DNA of 64,000 nucleotides from an uncultured Prolixibacteraceae bacterium (GCA_913063265.1 CAJXZG010000016.1:1-64000), one strand, 5' to 3'. Shown: positions 43,098 to 52,804, counted from the first letter of the stretch. Program-made: numbers and translations. The notes: generated from the letters alone by a model not told the origin.

Positions 43098-43128
43098 CAA
43101 AAATAGTTATTAACGGATTCTTAATAAA
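43098..43128 (-). promoter_or_regulatory. Promoter of the uracil permease gene
   Basis: On the minus strand: TTTA, exactly 19 bases, TATTTTTG. One mismatch to TTTG-N19-TAnnTTTG. The -7 box is 50 bases before the ATG. Confidence 0.5.
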
Positions 43129-43130
43129 TA

Positions 43131-43157
43131 AAAAACCCGCTTCATTCGAAACGGGTG
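43131..43157 (-). terminator. Terminator of the DUF1080 gene
   Basis: ACCCG/CGGGT stem with a short loop, followed on the minus strand by GTTTTTTATTT. It sits 18 bases after the stop at 43175 and partly overlaps the permease promoter region. Confidence 0.65.
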
Positions 43158-43174
43158 TATCATGTATTCATTAA

Positions 43175-43975
43175 TTACTGTAACAACTCTGCCGGAATTT
43201 CTTTAATTGGCCTAAGTTTTATATTTTTCATAAACACTTCACCGCCTTCTGATTGTATCTGAATTTTTCCTTTCGAAAGCGCCTCAGTTTTTCCTTCGCC
43301 AAGATATTTCGCCGAATTATAGTTAACCATATATACTTGCCCGTTAACCACATGAACGGAAGTAGTCCCATAACAGTAAAGTTCAACGGTATTCCATTCT
43401 CCAATTGGTTTTTCAGAGTCGGTTTCGTTAATGGCGTATTGAGTACCTTCTTTCGGAATTGATGGAACAAGTTCGGCGCCCTTGGTATAAACATATCTAT
43501 CGTCGTTGTTTTTTGTCATTGGAATTTCGCAATACGATTCTCCCATACGATATGATGCACCCATGTTTCCTGTCATCAGTTGCAGTTCGTGAGAACTCAT
43601 CCAAACACCGAGTCCAACCCCAAAGTTGCCAAAACTATGGTAAAGTAAACCGGAGTTTCTACTGGTGAAAACTTCATCTCCCCATTTCAGATCCATCGTA
43701 AGATGGTAGTTTTCAAATTCTTCCGTTGTTGCTATTGAAGCATTCTTTTCGCCCGAAATACGGATTACTTTTTCTCCATCGAGTTCAACAACAGTAAATA
43801 GTTTTAAAGGATCTTTATTCAATCCAATTGCTTCTCCATCTTCTTCAATTGGTCCAACCCAGGTATCCCAGCCATCAAGATTTTCTCCGTTAAAGAGAGG
43901 CTGCCAGGGTTCTTCGCACGATGAGATGAACAAAACAATACTCAGTGTAAAAAACAAATGCGTGAATCTTTTCAT
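43175..43975 (-). CDS. DUF1080 (3-keto-disaccharide hydrolase-like) lipoprotein
   Basis: 266 residues with a lipoprotein signal; Cys20 in LFISSC is lipidated. The mature part begins WQPLFNGENLDGWDTWVG, the standard opening of the DUF1080/PF06439 jelly-roll, and ends GGEVFMKNIKLRPI. Family members bind or hydrolyse sugars, some as 3-keto-disaccharide hydrolases, and are abundant in glycan-degrading bacteria. The catalytic residues cannot be read here. It is monocistronic with its own terminator. Confidence 0.9.
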   Translation of the reverse strand: MKRFTHLFFTLSIVLFISSCEEPWQPLFNGENLDGWDTWVGPIEEDGEAIGLNKDPLKLFTVVELDGEKVIRISGEKNASIATTEEFENYHLTMDLKWGDEVFTSRNSGLLYHSFGNFGVGLGVWMSSHELQLMTGNMGASYRMGESYCEIPMTKNNDDRYVYTKGAELVPSIPKEGTQYAINETDSEKPIGEWNTVELYCYGTTSVHVVNGQVYMVNYNSAKYLGEGKTEALSKGKIQIQSEGGEVFMKNIKLRPIKEIPAELLQ

Positions 43976-44000
43976 TTTAATTTTGGTTTAGATGAATAAT

Positions 44001-44033
44001 AAAAAAACTGCCCTATAAATATAAGACAGTTTA
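44001..44033 (-). terminator. Terminator of the small HTH gene
   Basis: AAACTG/CAGTTT stem extended by G-U and C-G pairs, with seven Ts after it on the minus strand. Located about 40 bases after the stop at 44070. Confidence 0.6.
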
Positions 44034-44069
44034 AAATTTTATAATTAAAAATAGTATTCTTTATTACGA

Positions 44070-44315
44070 TTAGGCTTCAATCAATTCCTTTGCTCTGTCA
44101 AGAATTGTCGTATCGTCAATCAGAACTATACCACCGTTTGGACCCGGCTCCATATGGATTCCTACCGATTTCCCGTAGGTGTAATTGGCACCCCCAAAAT
44201 AATTCCTGACGGTTTCTTCGGTCACCTCAAATTCGCTGGCCAATTTTCTTATAGAACCGTCAGGTAAACTGTCTTTGATCTTACGCAATTCATTAAATGT
44301 TATCTTGCCTGTCAT
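44070..44315 (-). CDS. Small DNA-binding-like protein (HTH)
   Basis: 81 residues. A helix-turn-helix is likely at residues 21-42, LASEFEVTEETVRNYFGG, after a short helical N terminus. The tail, GIHMEPGPNGGIVLIDDTTILDRAKELIEA, is a short strand and helix. There is no signal peptide. It resembles small conserved Bacteroidota proteins of unknown role. It has its own terminator and a 240-base AT-rich upstream region, in which I see nothing else. Confidence 0.8.
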   Translation of the reverse strand: MTGKITFNELRKIKDSLPDGSIRKLASEFEVTEETVRNYFGGANYTYGKSVGIHMEPGPNGGIVLIDDTTILDRAKELIEA

Positions 44316-44554
44316 ACTGTTATTATTTTATATTATTACTAAACAATTAAAGTCTCACATGTAAAAATAGAATTAATAATTTAATAACGAAAGGTTAAAG
44401 ATCAGTTATTTTTTTAAGTCTTAAAAAAACATATAACAATTCTAAATAAGACAATTTTACCTTATTTGTAAATGATTGTTTGATAGCAAATAATGTGCAG
44501 ACCTAATTGTGTTTAACAATATGTTCGATGACAAAAATTAACAATTTTTAAGAA

Positions 44555-47503
44555 TCAATTTTCGCTTGTTTTTAAACTGTCATAAATTTTCTGATGTATT
44601 GCTGTTCTGATATTTAGATCGTACAACTTCCCATTTTCCCGGGTTGGATAAACCCGGTTTGAAAGAAAGATGTACAGGAGTCCGTTATCGGGGTCAGCCC
44701 ATACAAAAGTTCCTGTAAACCCGGAATGCCCAAAACTGTTTTTGCTTGCATCAATTGCCGGATAGGCATCCTTCAGACTATTTTCTTCATTGTCAATATA
44801 CGGTTTGTCAAATCCAAGTCCACGTCGGTTATCGTTATCCGGAAACTGAATTTTTGTAAATTCTTCTATTGTAGTATCAGAAATAAACCGGTTTCCGCCA
44901 TAATACCCTTTTTGCAGATACATCTGGAATATTTTTGCCAAGTCGTTGGCTGTGCCAAACAATCCTGCATTTCCCGAAACACCGCCCATCATTGCAGCTC
45001 CTTCGTCGTGAACAAATCCACGCATAATTTCATGTCTGAAAAATTCATCAACTTCGGTTGGAATAATCCTCTCTGGCGGAAAGTTTTTGTATGCGTTAAA
45101 GCATACAGAATTTGCTCCAAGCGGTTTTAAAAAATTTCTATTTAAATAGAACTCATAATCCTCTCCTGTTTGTTCTGAAATAAGGCCGGGGAAAAGATGA
45201 AAACCTAAATCAGAATACATATACTTCTTTCTTTTATTCAGAGGTGATTTTATTATCGTATCGAAAATTGCCGTTGTATAATCTTCATTCATATACAAAT
45301 GCTCCGATACTCTGATATTAAATTTTTCAAAAGGATTGTCTGAAAAAATAGATTTGTCCAGTTCCTGGTTTTCATCCAGCGTAAATTGCCAAAAAGGTAT
45401 CCAGCTTTTTAACCTGGCTTGATGAGCAAGAATTTCCCGCATTGAAAGTTGTTCTTTATTAGAACCGCTTAGATCATGTCTGTATAAACTGATGGGTGAA
45501 TCAATGTCAATTTTTTTTTCATCAACGAGTTTCATAATTGCCGGAAGTGCCCCCGTAACTTTTGATATTGAAGCCCAATCGTAAATGTCGTTTTTCTTAA
45601 CATCCACTGAATCTTCATATGTATGAGTTCCAAATGTTTTATGAAAAAAGACTTTTCCGTTTTTGGCGATTAACACTTGACAACCCGGGTATGCTTTTTT
45701 GTTTATTCCTAAGTTGGCCAGTGAATCGATTTCATAATTCAATAATTCTGAATTAATTCCAATTTCTTCTGGAATTGTGTATGACAATGAAAAATTTTGT
45801 GAGATATCAATTCCGTCATTTACTTTAAACCAATTGTCAATAGTAACCGGTAATTTACCTTTTGCATCGAAAGCACCAAATATCAGTTGAGCGGCAAGTT
45901 CCTGGCTCAAATTTGTATTTTGATAGGCAAGAATTAATCCGTTGGCTCTGTTAATATCTTTAAAATATTTTAGCGCATACGCATTGCCAAAAAACACAAA
46001 AACCGAGTTTTTATTTCGAATGATTTCATCTACTGCTTTTCTCTGTATTTCTGTTGTTCCATATTTTGATGAAGGATAAAGATTAATTCCCTGAATTCCT
46101 GAGATAATAAGATTATAGTTCTTTAATTGAGATTGGATATTGTTCCAAACTTCCTGATCAGCTCCTTTTGAAAGCACAAAATGATCTACATCAGCATATT
46201 TTTCCAACATTCTTTGAAAAGGAGAGATGTTGTTTCCTCCTATCATAATTGATGCAATTTTTAAGGTGTCCAGACCCTGAACAGGCAGGATACCTGTATT
46301 TTTCAGTGCAGTCAATGAACCCTTTATAATCCGTCTGTTACTAACTTCAATGTTTGGATTATTAAGTCTTTTTGTTAATGCGGTAAGGTCTGTTGGTACA
46401 TATTCGTGAAGCTTAACCCAACGTTTCAGGGCTAAAATTGTAGTACACTTTTTATCAATTTCATCAATCGTAATTTTTCCCTGTTCCACTGCAGTTTTTA
46501 CGGATTCAATTGCTTTGGGTAAATCGGGTACAAATTCCAGCATGTCGTTTCCTGCAATCAATGCTTCGACTTCTGCATTTCCTTTTTCTGTTCTTACACC
46601 TGCCATGTTTATAGCATCTGTAACCACAAAACCTTTAAAACCTATTTCATTTCGTAAATAATTATTTACTATATTTTTCGAAAGTGAAGAAGGAACTCCG
46701 GAACTGTCGATTGAAGGAACATTTAAATGTGCCGTCATGATACCTGAGATTCCTCTTTCTGCTGCATAGCGAAAAGGGTACGATTCAAGTGTGTCCATTC
46801 TTATTTTCGAATGTTTTAAAAAAGGTAGGGTTTTGTGCGAATCTGTATCTGTGTCTCCATGACCCGGGAAATGTTTGGCAACAGGTATAATTCCGTTATC
46901 CTGCATTCCTTTGGATATCCACCATACTTTTTTTGCAACATTATTTTTGTTTTCACCAAAGGATCTAAAGTTAATCACCGGATTTTGTGGATTTGTATTT
47001 ATATCGGCAACCGGAGCAAAATTTATATGAATCCCCATCATTTTTAGCTGGCTGGCCATTTTTTGTCCCAGATCATAAACAAGTGCAGAATCCTGAACTG
47101 CACCAATAGCCTGGGCATAAGGCAATTTCATTACACTATCGATACGCATGGAAATTCCCCATTCCCCATCAATTGCAACTAACAACGGTATTTTTGTAGA
47201 GTCCTGGAATTCATTTACCCATTTTGCAGTTTTTACAGGTGTTCCCTGCATAACCAAAATTCCACCCGGTTTATACTTTTTAATGAGGTCAAGAACCTTT
47301 TGCTTGCTTGCTTCATTTTGTTTGGGGTAAACAGTTATGGTCATCAACTGACCAATTTTTTCCTCCAATGTCATTTTACTTACCTGCTCAATGACCCATG
47401 AATCGGTTTTAAATTTCAAAAAAGGTGGTTCTCCTGTCTCCGAAGCTGTTATTTTTATTGTAAATAAAACTATTATCAATAGTAATTTTCCCCTAATCCT
47501 CAT
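44555..47503 (-). CDS. GH3 beta-N-acetylglucosaminidase (NagZ-like) fused to a serine hydrolase (AmiE-like)
   Basis: 982 residues. Residues 1-20 are a signal peptide (cleavage near ITAS). Residues about 30-370 are a GH3 domain with KHFPGHGDTDTDSHKTLP, the NagZ-type His/Asp loop, and nucleophile Asp296 in VVTDAINMAGV. A GH3 C-terminal alpha/beta sandwich follows to about 580. Residues about 590-975 are a class C beta-lactamase fold: Ser645-x-x-Lys648 (SISK), YSD in place of the usual YxN, and HSGFTGT as the KTG-like triad. In Bacillus, NagZ and the lactamase-fold amidase AmiE are separate neighbours that, with NamZ, dismantle peptidoglycan. NamZ is divergent next door. Confidence 0.88.
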   Translation of the reverse strand: MRIRGKLLLIIVLFTIKITASETGEPPFLKFKTDSWVIEQVSKMTLEEKIGQLMTITVYPKQNEASKQKVLDLIKKYKPGGILVMQGTPVKTAKWVNEFQDSTKIPLLVAIDGEWGISMRIDSVMKLPYAQAIGAVQDSALVYDLGQKMASQLKMMGIHINFAPVADINTNPQNPVINFRSFGENKNNVAKKVWWISKGMQDNGIIPVAKHFPGHGDTDTDSHKTLPFLKHSKIRMDTLESYPFRYAAERGISGIMTAHLNVPSIDSSGVPSSLSKNIVNNYLRNEIGFKGFVVTDAINMAGVRTEKGNAEVEALIAGNDMLEFVPDLPKAIESVKTAVEQGKITIDEIDKKCTTILALKRWVKLHEYVPTDLTALTKRLNNPNIEVSNRRIIKGSLTALKNTGILPVQGLDTLKIASIMIGGNNISPFQRMLEKYADVDHFVLSKGADQEVWNNIQSQLKNYNLIISGIQGINLYPSSKYGTTEIQRKAVDEIIRNKNSVFVFFGNAYALKYFKDINRANGLILAYQNTNLSQELAAQLIFGAFDAKGKLPVTIDNWFKVNDGIDISQNFSLSYTIPEEIGINSELLNYEIDSLANLGINKKAYPGCQVLIAKNGKVFFHKTFGTHTYEDSVDVKKNDIYDWASISKVTGALPAIMKLVDEKKIDIDSPISLYRHDLSGSNKEQLSMREILAHQARLKSWIPFWQFTLDENQELDKSIFSDNPFEKFNIRVSEHLYMNEDYTTAIFDTIIKSPLNKRKKYMYSDLGFHLFPGLISEQTGEDYEFYLNRNFLKPLGANSVCFNAYKNFPPERIIPTEVDEFFRHEIMRGFVHDEGAAMMGGVSGNAGLFGTANDLAKIFQMYLQKGYYGGNRFISDTTIEEFTKIQFPDNDNRRGLGFDKPYIDNEENSLKDAYPAIDASKNSFGHSGFTGTFVWADPDNGLLYIFLSNRVYPTRENGKLYDLNIRTAIHQKIYDSLKTSEN

Positions 47504-47581
47504 TCTCCCTAATTATTTATAAATTCAGAAATAGTTTTCTGCCTAATTATTCTTTTAACCAAAATTCAAATGGTATTTTCG

Positions 47582-47589
47582 CAAATATA
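47582..47589 (-). promoter_or_regulatory. -7 promoter box for the NagZ-AmiE-like gene
   Basis: TATATTTG on the minus strand, 79 bases before the ATG at 47503 and almost touching the divergent NamZ start at 47593. No -33 TTTG is evident. Confidence 0.4.
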
Positions 47590-47592
47590 AAT

Positions 47593-48777
47593 ATGTTTAC
47601 ATTAAAGATGTTGAAATTTTTCAGAATCATTTTATTATTGGTTTTTTTAATGCAGATGCAAATTGTTTCGGCATTAAATCTAAAAACCGGGGCAGAACAG
47701 CCTGAGAAATATTTACGGCTGGTTCGGAACAAGAATATAGGACTGGTAGTAAATCATACTTCAATAGTAAAAGAAGAACATTTGGTTGATTTTCTTTTAA
47801 AAAATGAAATTAAGGTGCGCACCATTTTTGCGCCTGAACATGGTTTTCGTGGAAATGCTTCTGCAGGAAAAGAGATTAAGGACGGAATTGACCCGAGTAC
47901 AGGGCTTCCGGTAATTTCGTTGTATGGAAAAACAAAAAAGCCTACTACTGAGCATTTAAAAAATATTGACATGTTAATTTTTGATATTCAGGATGTTGGA
48001 TGCCGCTTTTACACTTATATCTCAACCTTACATTTAGTAATAGAAGCTTGTGCTGAAAATGAAATTGATTTGCTGGTTTTAGACCGCCCTAATCCAAATG
48101 GTGACTATGTAGCCGGGCCAATATTAAAACCGGGTTTTGAGTCTTTTGTGGGCATGGATCCAATTCCAGTAGTTCATGGATGTACGGTTGGCGAATTGGC
48201 AAAAATGATAAACGGTGAAAAGTGGCATAAAGCAGAGAATAATTGTGTTATACATGTAATTCCTGTAGCAAATTATACTCATTCTATGAAATATGAATTA
48301 CCCGTTTTGCCATCACCTAATCTTCCGAATTATTTATCTGTGAGATTATATCCATCGTTGTGTTTTTTCGAAGCAACAAGCGTTTCTGTTGGTCGAGGAA
48401 CAGATTTCCCATTTCAGGTTCTGGGAGGACCGAACAGAAATTTGGGTGACTTTAAATTTATCCCGAGAAGTATAAAGGGAGCTGCAATAAATCCATTAAA
48501 CGAAGGTCAGGAATGTTATGGTATTGACTTGAGAAAACTTGAAGAAGTACCCCGTTTTACCCTAAAGTATTTTCTCGATTTCTATAAAAAATATGAGAAT
48601 GAAGAAGAATTTCTAACCCGTGAAAATTGGTTTAATCTATTGGCCGGAACGGATAAATTGATTGCTTTGATTCGGGAAGGTAAAAAGGAGGCAGATATGT
48701 TGGATTATTTTGAAAAAGAATTAGAGGAGTTTAAAGACTTGCGAAAAAAGTATTTGTTATATCCTGACTTTGAATAA
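47593..48777 (+). CDS. namZ: Exo-beta-N-acetylmuramidase NamZ (DUF1343, GH171)
   Basis: 394 residues with a signal peptide (MLKFFRIILLLVFLMQMQIVSA). The DUF1343 core is unmistakable: NKNIGLVVNHTSIV, RTIFAPEHGFRG, DIQDVGCRFYTYISTLHLVIEA, LDRPNPNGDYVAGPIL, and SVGRGTDFPFQVLGGP. NamZ releases MurNAc from the non-reducing ends of peptidoglycan glycans and acts with NagZ and AmiE. The likely start is ATG 47593, or 47608 for a shorter leader. The NagZ-AmiE-like fusion is divergent 89 bases away and a sodium symporter follows one base after the stop, so the locus reads as muropeptide recycling. Confidence 0.93.
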   Translation: MFTLKMLKFFRIILLLVFLMQMQIVSALNLKTGAEQPEKYLRLVRNKNIGLVVNHTSIVKEEHLVDFLLKNEIKVRTIFAPEHGFRGNASAGKEIKDGIDPSTGLPVISLYGKTKKPTTEHLKNIDMLIFDIQDVGCRFYTYISTLHLVIEACAENEIDLLVLDRPNPNGDYVAGPILKPGFESFVGMDPIPVVHGCTVGELAKMINGEKWHKAENNCVIHVIPVANYTHSMKYELPVLPSPNLPNYLSVRLYPSLCFFEATSVSVGRGTDFPFQVLGGPNRNLGDFKFIPRSIKGAAINPLNEGQECYGIDLRKLEEVPRFTLKYFLDFYKKYENEEEFLTRENWFNLLAGTDKLIALIREGKKEADMLDYFEKELEEFKDLRKKYLLYPDFE

Positions 48778-48778
48778 T

Positions 48779-50227
48779 ATGAATCCCTTTCTGGTACTTG
48801 TAATAGTAATTGGTTATTTTCTGGTTTTAATCAGTATTTCATGGCTCACTTCAAGAAAGGCAGATTCACAAACTTTTTTTACGGGTAACAGAAAATCGCC
48901 GTGGTATTTGGTGGCATTTGGAATGGTTGGAGCCACACTTTCCGGTGTAACCTTTATTTCAGTTCCGGGAGAAGTCGGTAATTCGGCATTTTCCTACCTT
49001 CAGTTTGTATTTGGTAATGTGATTGGATTTTGGGTAGTTGCTGCAATTCTGTTACCCCTTTATTACAAAATGAAGCTTGTTTCAATTTATTCATTTTTAG
49101 ATAAACGATTCGGATTTTATTCACATAAAACAGGCTCTTTCTTTTTCCTGGTTTCAAAACTGGTGGGTGCGGCTTTTAGATTGTTTTTAGTAGCAGGAGT
49201 TTTACAACTGGCATTTTTCGACGCTTTTGGAATTCCTTTTGAATTGACTGTAAGTGTAACAATTGGCCTGATTTGGGTTTATACTTTCAGGGGAGGAATT
49301 AAAACAATTGTATGGACAGATACTCTACAAACCTTGTTTCTTGTAAGTGCGGTTGTTTTGACAATATTTGCTGTATCAAAAAATTTAAACTGGGATTTTG
49401 CTCAATTTGTATCAGAAATCAGGAACGATACAAATTCTCAAATCTTCTTTTGGGACTGGCGTTCAGGCAATAACTTCTTCAAGCAGTTTATTTCAGGAAT
49501 GTTTATAACAATAGTGGTTGTTGGAATGGATCAGGATATGATGCAAAAAAATCTCACATGTAAAAACCTGAAGGATGCCCAAAAAAATATGGTGGTTTTT
49601 AGCTTTTCATTTTTAATAACAGTTTTCCTGTTTTTGTGTCTTGGTGCTATGCTTTATATTTATTCTGAAAAAGCCGGAATTTCAATACCAGTGAAAACAG
49701 ATGATTTATATCCAATGTTGGCTCTAAATTATTTTGGTTTACCGGTAGGAATTGCTTTTTTGTTGGGTATTGTAGCAGCAGCCTATTCAAGTGCCGATTC
49801 AGCATTAACCGCACTTACCACATCATTTAGCGTAGATTTTTTAAATATTGAAAAGTATAAAGAAGAAAAAAGGCAAAAGATAAAAAGATGGTCGCATTTG
49901 TTTTTTTCTGTTTTATTGATTTTGGTTATTGTAGTGTTTGAAGCAATAAATAATGAAAGTATTGTAATGGCGGTTTTTCGTGTTGCAGGCTATACTTACG
50001 GCCCCATCCTTGGATTGTTTGTATTCGGAATTTATTCTAAAAGAATTATTCGCGATAAATGGGTACCATTGATTGCTTTAATCTCGCCCGTTATTTGTTA
50101 TTTTATTTCTTCTAATTCTGCCCGACTTTTTAACGGATATCAGTTTGGTTTTGAACTATTGATATTAAATGGATTATTAACAATATTAGGATTATTTATT
50201 GTTTCGAGAAAAAATGTAATTCATTGA
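48779..50227 (+). CDS. Sodium:solute symporter (SSF family), candidate MurNAc/amino-sugar importer
   Basis: About 482 residues from the ATG at 48779, one base after the namZ stop, so translation is coupled. About 13 hydrophobic segments. SSF features: FFTGNRKSPWYLVAFGMVGATLSGVTFISVPG at the TM1-TM2 region, YTFRGGIKTIVWTDTLQTLFL, and GMDQDMMQKNLTCKN. LGIVAAAYSSADSALTALTTSF holds the Na2-site Ser/Thr residues. Co-transcription with namZ suggests it imports MurNAc or a related product, but the substrate is inferred from position. Confidence 0.88.
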   Translation: MNPFLVLVIVIGYFLVLISISWLTSRKADSQTFFTGNRKSPWYLVAFGMVGATLSGVTFISVPGEVGNSAFSYLQFVFGNVIGFWVVAAILLPLYYKMKLVSIYSFLDKRFGFYSHKTGSFFFLVSKLVGAAFRLFLVAGVLQLAFFDAFGIPFELTVSVTIGLIWVYTFRGGIKTIVWTDTLQTLFLVSAVVLTIFAVSKNLNWDFAQFVSEIRNDTNSQIFFWDWRSGNNFFKQFISGMFITIVVVGMDQDMMQKNLTCKNLKDAQKNMVVFSFSFLITVFLFLCLGAMLYIYSEKAGISIPVKTDDLYPMLALNYFGLPVGIAFLLGIVAAAYSSADSALTALTTSFSVDFLNIEKYKEEKRQKIKRWSHLFFSVLLILVIVVFEAINNESIVMAVFRVAGYTYGPILGLFVFGIYSKRIIRDKWVPLIALISPVICYFISSNSARLFNGYQFGFELLILNGLLTILGLFIVSRKNVIH

Positions 50228-50272
50228 AAACTAATTATTGTAAATAAATGTTAAAAATTGTAAATTGATTTT

Positions 50273-50280
50273 TATATTTG
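50273..50280 (+). promoter_or_regulatory. -7 box before the beta-helix lipoprotein gene
   Basis: TATATTTG, a perfect TAnnTTTG, 52 bases before the TTG start at 50332. No clear -33. Confidence 0.45.
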
Positions 50281-50331
50281 CGATAATAACTCGTGTGAAT
50301 TGTCGTTATAATTTAATTAAAATTAGGGAAA

Positions 50332-51783
50332 TTGATTAAAAATCTACTTCAGTTGTTGGCGGTAGTCGCTATTGTAGTCTCGTTGTTTTCTTGCGAGGAT
50401 GAGGGTTATATCAATTCTCCCGATGCTCAGCTGCAATTTTCCGTTGACACTATAACTTTCGATACCATTTTTACCACAATTGGTTCAACAACTCAAAGGT
50501 TTACTGTTCATAATCCATATGATGAAAGTATTTTAATTTCCAGGATCAGATTATCTGATGGGGATTTGTCGAATTTTAGATTAAATATAAACGGTGAAGT
50601 TGGTAACGAAGTTTACGAAACCGAAGTTCCGGCACGGGACAGCATTTTTATTTTTGTTGAGGTAACCATTGATCCTACAGGAGAAAATCTTCCAATGGTA
50701 GTACAGGATTCAATTGAGTTTACTACAAATTCAAATATTCAAAATGTTCAACTCATTGCCTATGGCCAGGATTTTAAACTTATAAAAGGGGAAACACTGG
50801 AAACCACTACCTGGACTTCTGAAAAGCCATACCTGGTTTATGATTATGCATATGTCGACAGTACTTCTGAATTAACAATTGAACCCGGAACCAGGGTGTA
50901 TTTCCATAAAGGAGCAGGATTGTATATAAAGGGTAAAATTATTGCAGATGGGACCCTTCAGCAACCTATTCATTTTTTACCAGACAGGTTGGAGCCATCG
51001 TATAAAAATATACCTGATCAATGGAATGGAATTGTTTTGTTTTCAGGTAGTCATGATAATATTTTTAATTTTTGTACCATAAAAAATGCCAATATTGGTT
51101 TACAGGTAGGAACAATTGAAGATGATGGATTTGCGTCAGTTCGGTTAACAAACAGCAAAATTGAAAACATGGCATATGCCGGTCTTTTTGCTTTGAAATC
51201 GAAAATTTATGGTTATAACGATTTAATTGCAAATTGTGGTTTTTATGCTGTAGCCCTTTTGGTTGGAGGCGAATACGAATTTTATCATACTACTGTAGCA
51301 AACTACTGGGGAAATTATTCGACAAAAGCACGTTCTACAGCTTCCCTGGTTATCTCCAACGTATTAATTATTGAAGGTGAAAACGGTGAAGTAACAAGCC
51401 ACAATGGTGATTTGGTAAAAGCAGATTTCGGGAATAGTATTGTTTACGGTAACAATATTCAGGAGATTGAGTTAGGAAACAACAAAGAAAATGACTTCAA
51501 TTTCTATTTTGAAAATTGTATTGTTCAGGTAGCAGATACTTTTGATACATCAAATGGAGATCATTTTAAAAGTATCTGGAAAGGAACGGAATATGATCCG
51601 TTATTTATAGATCCTTACGAAGAATATAATTATCAGTTAGATACGTTATCCCCGGCAAAAGATATCGGCACATTAAAATTCGGCGAGCTGTTTCCTCTGG
51701 ATATTTTAGGAAAAGACAGGACCGAAGATGACGGACCCGATTTGGGAGCTTACGAGCGTATCGAAAAAAAAGATGAAGAATAA
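50332..51783 (+). CDS. Beta-helix-containing lipoprotein
   Basis: 483 residues. The start is TTG; there is no ATG between the upstream in-frame stop (50314) and the signal sequence MIKNLLQLLAVVAIVVSLFSC, whose Cys21 is lipidated. Residues about 30-150 look like an immunoglobulin-like adhesion or Choice-of-anchor module (VDTITFDTIFTTIGSTTQRFTVHNPYDESI). Residues about 190-430 form a right-handed parallel beta helix with successive NFCTIKNANIGLQVG, IENMAYAGLFAL and IYGYNDLIANCGFYAVAL turns. Likely surface- or periplasm-facing. Function unknown. It overlaps the next gene by 11 bases. Confidence 0.85.
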   Translation: MIKNLLQLLAVVAIVVSLFSCEDEGYINSPDAQLQFSVDTITFDTIFTTIGSTTQRFTVHNPYDESILISRIRLSDGDLSNFRLNINGEVGNEVYETEVPARDSIFIFVEVTIDPTGENLPMVVQDSIEFTTNSNIQNVQLIAYGQDFKLIKGETLETTTWTSEKPYLVYDYAYVDSTSELTIEPGTRVYFHKGAGLYIKGKIIADGTLQQPIHFLPDRLEPSYKNIPDQWNGIVLFSGSHDNIFNFCTIKNANIGLQVGTIEDDGFASVRLTNSKIENMAYAGLFALKSKIYGYNDLIANCGFYAVALLVGGEYEFYHTTVANYWGNYSTKARSTASLVISNVLIIEGENGEVTSHNGDLVKADFGNSIVYGNNIQEIELGNNKENDFNFYFENCIVQVADTFDTSNGDHFKSIWKGTEYDPLFIDPYEEYNYQLDTLSPAKDIGTLKFGELFPLDILGKDRTEDDGPDLGAYERIEKKDEE

Positions 51784-52804
51784 TCCTCTTCTCATTATTA
51801 TTACTCTTCTGTTTTTTGTTAGCCATCTGTCTGCTCAGCAAAATAATGGTAATTTTTCTGTTTTGTTTTACAATGTTGAAAATCTCTTCGATCCGGGGAA
51901 TGATATTTTAACAGAGGACGATTATTTTACACCTGATGGGGAATTACACTGGACCTATAAAAGATTCAACAAAAAGTTACTTAATATTTCAAAAGTAGTA
52001 TTAAGTGCATCAGGATGGAATACACCGGATATTGTTTTATTTGCCGAAATTGAAAACAGAAATGTTCTGGGGAAACTTTTATTCGATACTCCTTTAATAA
52101 ATATACCATACAAAATTATCCACAAAGAATCATACGATGACAGAGGAATCGATCTTGGATTAATTTATAATTCAGAAACATTTAATCCTTTGGAATATGA
52201 GTATTTCCCATTAGTAATAGCTAAGGATACACTGAAAACAAGGGAAATATTGTATGTTTCCGGAGTCATAAACGGTTCTGACACATTACATATTTTTGGC
52301 AATCACTGGCCTTCAAGGTATTCAGGATTGTTGGAAACCAAACCTCAAAGAGTTGCAGCAGCACGACTTTTAAAAAGTAAAATTGAGGAATTAAAAGTAA
52401 AATATCCCTTGCCAAAAATCGTAATAGTAGGAGATTTTAATGATAATCCGGAAGACCAGTCTTTATCGGAGGTATTAATGGCAATATCTGCAGAAAAACC
52501 TTATATCGATGATAAACTTTACAATCTGTTTTATAATATTGACAGAACCGATAGAGGAAGTTTAAAATATCAATCGCAATGGTATCTTTTCGACCAGGTT
52601 ATTGTATCAGGAACTTTGTTAAATTCAACTTCGGGATTTTTTACATCTCCTGAAAAAGCGAAAATTCTTTCATTACCCTTTCTGTTGGAGGAGGATAAAA
52701 AATATGGAGGATTAAAACCTTTTCGAACCTATTACGGTTATTCGTACAATGGTGGTTTTAGCGATCATTTACCTGTTATTCTTGAACTAAAGCAGCGTTA
52801 TTAG
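51773..52804 (+). CDS. Exported endonuclease/exonuclease/phosphatase-family protein
   Basis: About 343 residues from ATG 51773, overlapping the previous gene by 11 bases. A signal peptide ([22 protein letters not shown]) leads to an EEP fold: [18 protein letters not shown]-like metal-ligand strand ([13 protein letters not shown]), [18 protein letters not shown] and [10 protein letters not shown], the full metal- and phosphate-binding set. It may cleave extracellular DNA, phospholipid or phosphoinositide. It is co-transcribed with the beta-helix lipoprotein and overlaps the convergent CCA gene by four bases at its end. Confidence 0.9.
   Translation: MKNNPLLIIITLLFFVSHLSAQQNNGNFSVLFYNVENLFDPGNDILTEDDYFTPDGELHWTYKRFNKKLLNISKVVLSASGWNTPDIVLFAEIENRNVLGKLLFDTPLINIPYKIIHKESYDDRGIDLGLIYNSETFNPLEYEYFPLVIAKDTLKTREILYVSGVINGSDTLHIFGNHWPSRYSGLLETKPQRVAAARLLKSKIEELKVKYPLPKIVIVGDFNDNPEDQSLSEVLMAISAEKPYIDDKLYNLFYNIDRTDRGSLKYQSQWYLFDQVIVSGTLLNSTSGFFTSPEKAKILSLPFLLEEDKKYGGLKPFRTYYGYSYNGGFSDHLPVILELKQRY

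Noticed and set aside
44555-47503. Plant-glycan beta-glucosidase (GH3) of a polysaccharide utilisation locus
   Set aside because: The KHFPGHGDTDTDSH motif is NagZ-type, no SusC/SusD genes are present, and NamZ is adjacent.
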